Source of the DNA: Talpa occidentalis
Taxonomy: Eukaryota; Chordata; Mammalia; Eulipotyphla; Talpidae
Assembly (NCBI RefSeq): GCF_014898055.3
Contig: NW_023601433.1
Span: 45,317,876 to 45,381,875 of the forward strand
Direction of reading: 5' to 3'
Length of the DNA: 64,000 bases
Shown here: positions 58,848 through 64,000 of the stretch, piece by piece
Numbering within the stretch: the stretch's first letter is position 1
Layout of the letters: the number at the start of each line of letters is the position of its first letter
The notes under the pieces: generated by a model
The model's input: only the letters and a program-made list of their open reading frames with translations
What the model was told of the DNA's origin: nothing
Databases searched by the model: none
Translations under genes and position numbers: made by a program

Positions 58848-59118
58848 GGGACTCCCTGGGGGTGCAGTGGGTTGAGCACAGCACTGTGAAGCTGTCCGCA
58901 GCCTCTGCAGTGCAGGTTCAATTCCAGGCCAGCCAAGGAGACACCCACATGATGTGGCAGACCTCTCCTGTCATACCCGCTGCTCCCCTCAGCAGTGTTT
59001 TTGGTCCGTCTGCCTGTTCTGCTCCCCACTCTGTTCTAGTGAATTCTCTCACGCTCCCGCACCTCTGGCCTATACCCCAGTTCTTGTATAAATAAATAAA
59101 TAAATCTTTTTTAAAAAA
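58848..59118 (+). mobile_element. tRNA-derived SINE, intermediate subfamily, beside exon 4
   Basis: GGGACTCCCTGGGGGTGCAG head, GGTTCAATTCC B box, TATAAATAAATAAATAAATC tail. The tail ends 27 bp from the exon 4 donor dinucleotide. Target repeats are obscured by A runs on both sides. Confidence 0.92.
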
Positions 59119-59147
59119 TGTTACCATTGAAATGAACCTAGACTTAC

Positions 59148-59278
59148 CTGTAGTAATGGCTCTATGGAATTGATGCATGTCTTCCCCTGAGAGTTCCTGG
59201 GCTACCTGCAGTATCTTTTGTCTGACACCATCCAATTTTACGTCTGATTCTGTTAATATTTCTTCCATATCAGGAGCA
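59148..59278 (-). CDS. TSNAX: TSNAX internal coding exon (exon 4), TRAX residues 79-122
   Basis: This exon encodes the translin-family helical core [12 protein letters not shown]...QFHRAITT, with one base at its start completing Ser79 and one base at its end beginning Gly123. The acceptor ends ATTATAG at 59279-59280 and the donor is a consensus CAG|GTAAGT with GT at 59146-59147. Length is 131 bp. Compared with human TRAX from memory there are a few conservative changes (Asp to Glu, Glu to Asp, Ile to Val, Phe to Leu). Upstream exons coding residues 1-78, including the basic nuclear-localisation segment, were not found to the right and must lie outside the window. A SINE tail ends only 27 bp past the donor. 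Confidence 0.95.
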
Positions 59279-60237
59279 CTATAATCAAGATATTGGGAAT
59301 ATTTAGAACAGCAGCCAGATACTTCAGAAGAGAAAAAGTTAAATAATAATAACATAGGACTAAATAAATAATGCATGTATTTGAGTACTTCTCAAAGCCA
59401 TAATTATATTTTATTAAAAGTATGTAAAAACATGGAAAATGCTATACCACACTATTAAGAAAAACAAAAAGCATATACAAAATTACACGTATTTTATATG
59501 CTCATAACTACATGAAAAACTATGTTCATAAAAAAATGATATCTGGAGATACCTGCTTTTAGTCAGAATGGAGTATAACATGGACAGGATGTATCTTTCC
59601 ACTAAAAAGAAAAAATACACACAAAACAATGGTATTCAGACATTGGGATAAAGATGCATCTTGGGAGAAAGATGCCTAAGAGAGTGGGGCAAGAAAGGTC
59701 ACATGCCCTATGATTGCTCCATATTATTCCATGGAGAGCTTCCTCCAAATGACAGTGCAGGGATGAGAAAAGTAGGTGGAGTCTAGGGAGTAAAATGGAA
59801 GAGTTGGGAGTTCAGGGAATCAAAATAGCTAATATTTGCAGGAGTAACAAAAAGGAGACAGTTACACAGAGTTTCAGAGATCTACAAAGGATTCACTCAA
59901 GCATCCAGCTGAGTTCTGATCAGCACAGGCATGTGAGAAAACTACCCAAGGCTGAAAAAAGACCCACCAATGTAAGCAGGCAATCTCCATACGTTATGTA
60001 AGGCTAGAAATAGCTGATTCATAACCAACAGATAGACAGTATAAAAAATATTAAAGTAGTTCTTTAGGTAAAGGGAAAAAATAACCAGATGAAAATCTGG
60101 ATCTGCACATAAGTACCAGGAATGGTAAATATGTGGAAAATATAATTTTTCCATATTTTAAAAAATCATACTGTTCAAAGTAAAATTAATAACGTATTGT
60201 TTGGGTTATAACATATACAGAAAAAGAATGTATTACA

Positions 60238-60507
60238 GGGCCTCCCTGGTGGCACAAGGGGTTAAGACGCTACCCGTGAAGCTATCCGCAGCCACTGCAG
60301 CATGAGTTCAATTCCCAGCCAGGGAGCTGCCCACATGAATAGCAGATCTCTCCTGGCTTGCCCTCTGCTCCCATCCCCTAAGCAGTGTATTTCAGTCAGT
60401 CTGCCTGTTCTGTTCCCCACTCTGTCTCTGGTGAATCCTCTCACCCCTAACACCTCTGGCCTGTACCCCAGTTCTTGTATGCATAAGTAAATAAATCTAA
60501 AAAAAAA
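60238..60507 (+). mobile_element. tRNA-derived SINE, subfamily B
   Basis: GGCCTCCCTGGTGGCACAAG head, AGTTCAATTCCC, GCATAAGTAAATAAATC tail. Perfect 17-bp flanks AAAAAGAATGTATTACA at 60221-60237 and 60508-60524. Confidence 0.95.
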
Positions 60508-60803
60508 AAAAAGAATGTATTACAATAATAGCACAAAGGTGAAGCTTGTACATGAGGGATGAAAAAAGTATACTATCATAAAATCTTTATACTGTACACA
60601 AAGTGATATGCAAGCAGTGCTTACTTTACACAGTATTAAGCAACCTGTGCATATCAATACTATGACCATAATTTGAGAAGTGACTGTTATTACAGAACCA
60701 TGCAGAATAAAGAGGTGGTTCCAAGATGCACAAGCTTAAGTTAACACAGAATTATGCAAAGTGAGGATGGTTGACCACGACAGGTTAAAAGATATATGTT
60801 ATA

Positions 60804-61068
60804 GGGGCCTCCCTGGTGGCGCAAGGGGTTAAGCACCGCACTATGAAGCTATCCACAGCCTCTGCAGCACAAGTTCAATCCCTGGCCAGGCAGGGAGCTA
60901 CCCACATGGCGCAGCAGACCTCTCCTGTCTCGCCCACTGCTGCCTTCAGCAATGTATTTCAGTCAGTCTGCCTGTTCTGTTCCCCACTCTCTCTGGTGAA
61001 TCCTCTCACCCCCCACATCTATGGCCTGTACCCCAACTCTTGTATGCATAAATAAATCTTTAAAAAAA
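60804..61068 (+). mobile_element. tRNA-derived SINE, subfamily B
   Basis: GGGGCCTCCCTGGTGGCGCA head, AGTTCAATCCCTGGCCAGG, GCATAAATAAATC tail. Flanks AAAAGATATATGTTATA (60787-60803) and AAAAGATATCTGTTATA (61069-61085), one mismatch. Confidence 0.95.
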
Positions 61069-61298
61069 AAAAGATATCTGTTATAAATCCTAAGGCAGCC
61101 ACTACAAAAACAAACAAAAAAGATATAGCTAATAAGCCAATAAATAAAGAAGAATTATGTTAATATATTACCTGTGCCAAAATAGGCAGCAAAGAGGAAA
61201 ATGGGTATTAGCTATAAATCCAATGTTATCAATAATTACAATGAATATAAATAACATAAATGTAACTGGTTTAAACACCTCTATTAAAAGGAGGAAGT

Positions 61299-61577
61299 AT
61301 TGCCTCCCCGGTGGCGCAGCAGTTAAGCGCTGGGTTGCAAAGCTACCTGCAGCATGTGCAGCGCCGGTTCGATCCCCGGCCCGCTGGGCGAGGGTCCCAC
61401 ATGGCACACAGACCTCTCCTGCCGCCCTCAGCAGTGTACTTGGTTGGTCTGCCTGTTCTGCTCCCTGCTCTGGCTCTGGTGAATTCTCTCACCCTCCCGC
61501 GCTTCTGACTGTGCCCAGTGCTTGTACAAATAAATAAATATTAAAAAGAAAAAAAACTGTTTTATCTTTTTAAAAAA
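61299..61577 (+). mobile_element. tRNA-derived SINE, subfamily A
   Basis: TGGCGCAGCAGTTAAGCGC, GGTTCGATCCCC, CCCAGTGCTTG. About 12 bp are lost where CGCTGCTCCC should precede CTCAGCAG. Flanks AAAAGGAGGAAGT at 61286-61298 and 61578-61590. Confidence 0.94.
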
Positions 61578-62688
61578 AAAAGGAGGAAGTTGTCAGAATG
61601 AATAAAAAGGCAAGAAAGATAAGAAATACATTTTAAATACAGACAGATTAAAACCAAAGAGGATGGAAAAGGTATACCCTGCTCATTCAAAAGAAAACAC
61701 AATAGTTGTATTAACAAAGTAGAAAACAAAGAATATTTCCCTGGATGCCATCATAGCAATAAAGGATCATTTCATCAAGTGAACATCACAATCCAATATG
61801 TTAATATATCAAAATAAAAAGCTTCAAAATACATGAAGCAAAAATTGCATAAATGCAAAAAAAAAAGAAAGAAAAGATAAACCCACAATGACAGTGAATA
61901 GATTTCAACTCTTCTCTCAATAATTGAAGGACCAGAAATACAGAAAATCAGTAACCATAAATGACTAAACACTGCGCTATCAACCAGCAAGACAACTGAC
62001 ATTTTAAGCATCCCACACCAGAATGTCTCCTTTCAAGTGTACGAGGAACATTTTACCCAGATAGACCATATTCTGGGTCAGAAACAAGTCCAGTAAATTT
62101 AAAAGGATTCCAGTCCTGGAAAGTATAGTCTCTGTCCACAGTGGAATCAATAAAATAAAGAAGTCAGCAAAATCCCCACTTTTAGAAATAAAGTAACATA
62201 AAATCAAAGAGAAAGTATTTTAAATTAAATGAAACTGAAAAAACGTAACAAAATCTGCAGGCTGCAGCTAGCACAGACTGAAACTTAAAAGGGAAATTTA
62301 TAGCATTTTGAAATTTACAGCATTTCTTCTTTGATCTCATCTTTCACAATAAGAAGAGCAAATAAAAGGTAAATTTGCAAAAGAAAAAAAAGGCAGTAAC
62401 TGAACAAATTTAACAGAAAACCAAGAAATACAGAATGTCAATGAAATCAACACTTGGTCCTTCAAATCAATAAAACTAATAGTAAATATCTGGACAGATT
62501 AGGAAAAAGGGTGGACATATTACCAACATCAAGAATGAGAGAGGTAATTATTACAGATCCTACTGAACTCAAAGAATAATAGATTATGAGATGACCTGGA
62601 AAAATTACTTGAAAGACACAAATTACCAGAATTCTCTAATGAAGAGCTACCTTCCTTTATGTAGTAAAGAAAATGAATTTGTAAGTTA

Positions 62689-62942
62689 AAATATGAAATC
62701 TGCTAATTAATAGCTATCTTCATGTACTCTGGTTGATTTCTTTCATAAAGTACTTTTTACTTTTCTGTAGCTCATAATGTTTCTGGTTAACCGTCTCCAT
62801 TTATTGATCATAAAAAGTTTGTACTATGTGTAACTATGTATAACTATGATAAAAACGGGTATGAAATATGAAATCTGCTCATTGATAGTAGCTAGCATGT
62901 TGTGACTGACTACTTTCATTCAATATCTTTACTTTTCTGTCA
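62689..62942 (+). repeat. Imperfect direct duplication, about 80 bp, 177 bp apart
   Basis: AATATGAAATCTGCT.ATT.ATAG...TTTCATT/AAA....TTTACTTTTCTGT occurs at 62689-62770 and again at 62866-62942 with substitutions and small gaps. Confidence 0.7.
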
Positions 62943-63485
62943 TTTACTATTTTTCTGACACTATTTTTTACATTTATAAGAATAAGCATTTATAATTTTC
63001 TTATTGGGCAAATACTAACAAGATGACTTTATATAATCACAAGAATTTTACTAAAATATTAAGTTCTCCTTTCAGTCCTTTCTCTAAGCTATTGAGTATT
63101 GATGACAATTATTTTATAGAATTAAGAACAGGTTCATAATTATTCAGAATAGTGTTGCTTCTTTCCATAACAAGTTAGAATGTATAAAGTTATCTGAGAA
63201 CTCACCACAAAAAAAGCAAAAAATGACTAAAGTCGGGTAAAAAGAAAAAGATAACACTGCCACATTCCAATGAATCTATGTCTAAATTTGCTTCCACTTA
63301 ATGTAATAGAAATAAAAACATTAGTTATTAAAAAAAAAGCACTAGTTATCTTAAATTCTATGGGGACTACACCTGAGGGCAGGGGGAGGGGAAGCAAACA
63401 TTGTTGAAAAATGAACAATGATGTAAAATATACATAAATAAATAAATTTTAAAAAAACTTAGTGAACAGAATACTTCAATGTTTT

Positions 63486-63745
63486 GTTTTTTTTTAAGAT
63501 TTATTTATTTATACAAGCACTGGGTAGTCAGAAGCGCAGGAAGACAAGAGAATTCACCAGAGCCAGAGCAGGGAACAGAACAGGCAGACTGACAAAGTAC
63601 ACTGCTGAGGGGAGCAGTGGGCGCAGCAGGAGAGGTCTGTGCGCCATTTGGGACCCTCGCTGGCAGCCGGGGATTGAACCAGCGCTGCAGGGGCTGCGCG
63701 CAGCCTCGCAGCCCAGCGCTCAACTGCTGCGCCACCGGGGAGGCC
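63486..63745 (-). mobile_element. tRNA-derived SINE, subfamily A
   Basis: Minus copy with CAAGCACTGGGTAGTCAGAA, GAGAATTCACCAGAGCC, CGCCACCGGGGAGGCC. Flanks CAATGTTTT at 63477-63485 and 63746-63754. Confidence 0.93.
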
Positions 63746-64000
63746 CAATGTTTTTTTAATAAAAAGACACATAATATAAACTCAATCACAGCTATCCTAG
63801 AGACATACAAAATATGTAATAAAAATCTCTCTGGGAATTACAGGGTGGGCACTTTCTGCCCTCTCATGGAATAGAGATGCAAAGAAAGCTGGTACAATGA
63901 AATATGAAGTGAAAAGGCAGAGATGAACTATGAAGATACTCAGCTGCCATCATAAGATATTCCAGAATCTGTATAATTCACTTACCACCTCTGTTTAGCC

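Larger units (their letters stand above)
43571..59147 (-). other. TSNAX: TSNAX intron 4
   Basis: This 15.6-kb intron contains L2 (46010-46790 and 52850-53270), L1 fragments (47905-48350, 49830-50400, 56700-56960), an MLT1-type LTR (52045-52400), MIR pieces and six young SINEs, listed separately. Stretches 43600-46000, 51000-52040 and 54150-55240 show nothing I can name. No additional exon was recognised. Confidence 0.85.
59560..62650 (+). mobile_element. L1 LINE, pre-ORF2 and ORF2 remnant, hosting three SINEs
   Basis: Sense-order L1 words: CCAGGAATGGTAAATATGTGG, GGCAGCCACTACAAAAAC, AGATATAGCTAATAAGCC, CTATTAAAAGGAGGAAG, CAAAATACATGAAGCAAAAA, AGATAGACCATATTCTGGG, TTTATAGCATTTTGAAATTT and GAAAGACACAAATTACCAGA. 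Reading frames are broken by stops and gaps. It is antisense to TSNAX. Confidence 0.9.
59279..64000 (-). other. TSNAX: TSNAX intron 3, partial
   Basis: Sequence upstream of exon 4 on the gene strand. It is mostly an L1 on the plus strand (59560-62650) with three SINEs in it, then AT-rich DNA with an imperfect duplication (62689-62942), and a further SINE at 63486-63745. The preceding exon is not in the window. Confidence 0.85.

Noticed and set aside
59560..62650. L1 ORF2-like sequence as a coding gene
   Set aside because: Frames are interrupted by many stops, gaps and three SINEs; it is a relic.
63971..64000. A good donor-like GGTGGTAAGTG on the minus strand at the right edge, considered as the previous TSNAX exon
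   Set aside because: The bases before it do not read as the TRAX sequence expected before residue 79, and the phase does not fit.
1..64000. Bacterial-type operons, CRISPR arrays, tRNA or rRNA genes
   Set aside because: None seen; the only tRNA-like sequences are the SINE heads, which lack a complete tRNA fold.

Overview
This window is nuclear DNA from a placental mammal, AT-rich and crowded with interspersed repeats. It holds one recognisable protein-coding gene: the 3' half of TSNAX (translin-associated factor X, TRAX), read on the minus strand. Three coding exons are present at 59148-59278, 43443-43570 and 39619-39996. They splice in frame, have normal splice sites and end at a normal stop codon. 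By residue numbering against the 290-residue human protein as I remember it, they encode residues 79 to 290. The first part of the gene lies beyond the right edge.
The species is not settled. MIR, L2, MER5-type and MLT1-type relics are general mammalian repeats. The young repeats are dominated by one tRNA-derived SINE family of about 270 bp, with 36 copies. It has clear Pol III A and B boxes and a TAAATAAATAAATCTT-(A)n tail. I do not recognise it as Alu, B1/B2, Can-SINE, CHR/BovA, ERE or VES. This argues against primate, mouse-like rodent, carnivore, ruminant or whale, horse and vespertilionid bat; I do not name the lineage.
Layout: 1-38100 is intergenic sequence downstream of TSNAX. In human this side leads to DISC1, but no DISC1 exon was recognised here. 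It holds 26 SINEs, several L1 pieces, two well-bounded solo LTRs (5687-6712 with a 5-bp target duplication; 9998-10469 nested inside an L1), L2 and MIR relics, and one small CpG-rich patch with an NRF1-type motif at 19681-19900. A long minus-strand L1 (33790-38100) ends just beyond the TSNAX 3' UTR (about 38165-39618). 39997-43442 is intron 5, 43571-59147 is intron 4, and 59279-64000 is part of intron 3, filled largely by an L1 ORF2-type remnant with three SINEs in it.
The best leads are: the SINE family with its two main subfamilies; two places where a pair of SINEs landed on one target site, leaving three copies of the target; the (TG)8-T8 tract at the TSNAX exon 6 acceptor; a Cys codon where I remember Trp in TRAX; and the intergenic CpG patch. 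I found no gene cluster, CRISPR array or unknown enzymatic system. Repeat names rest on recalled consensus features, not on a database search.
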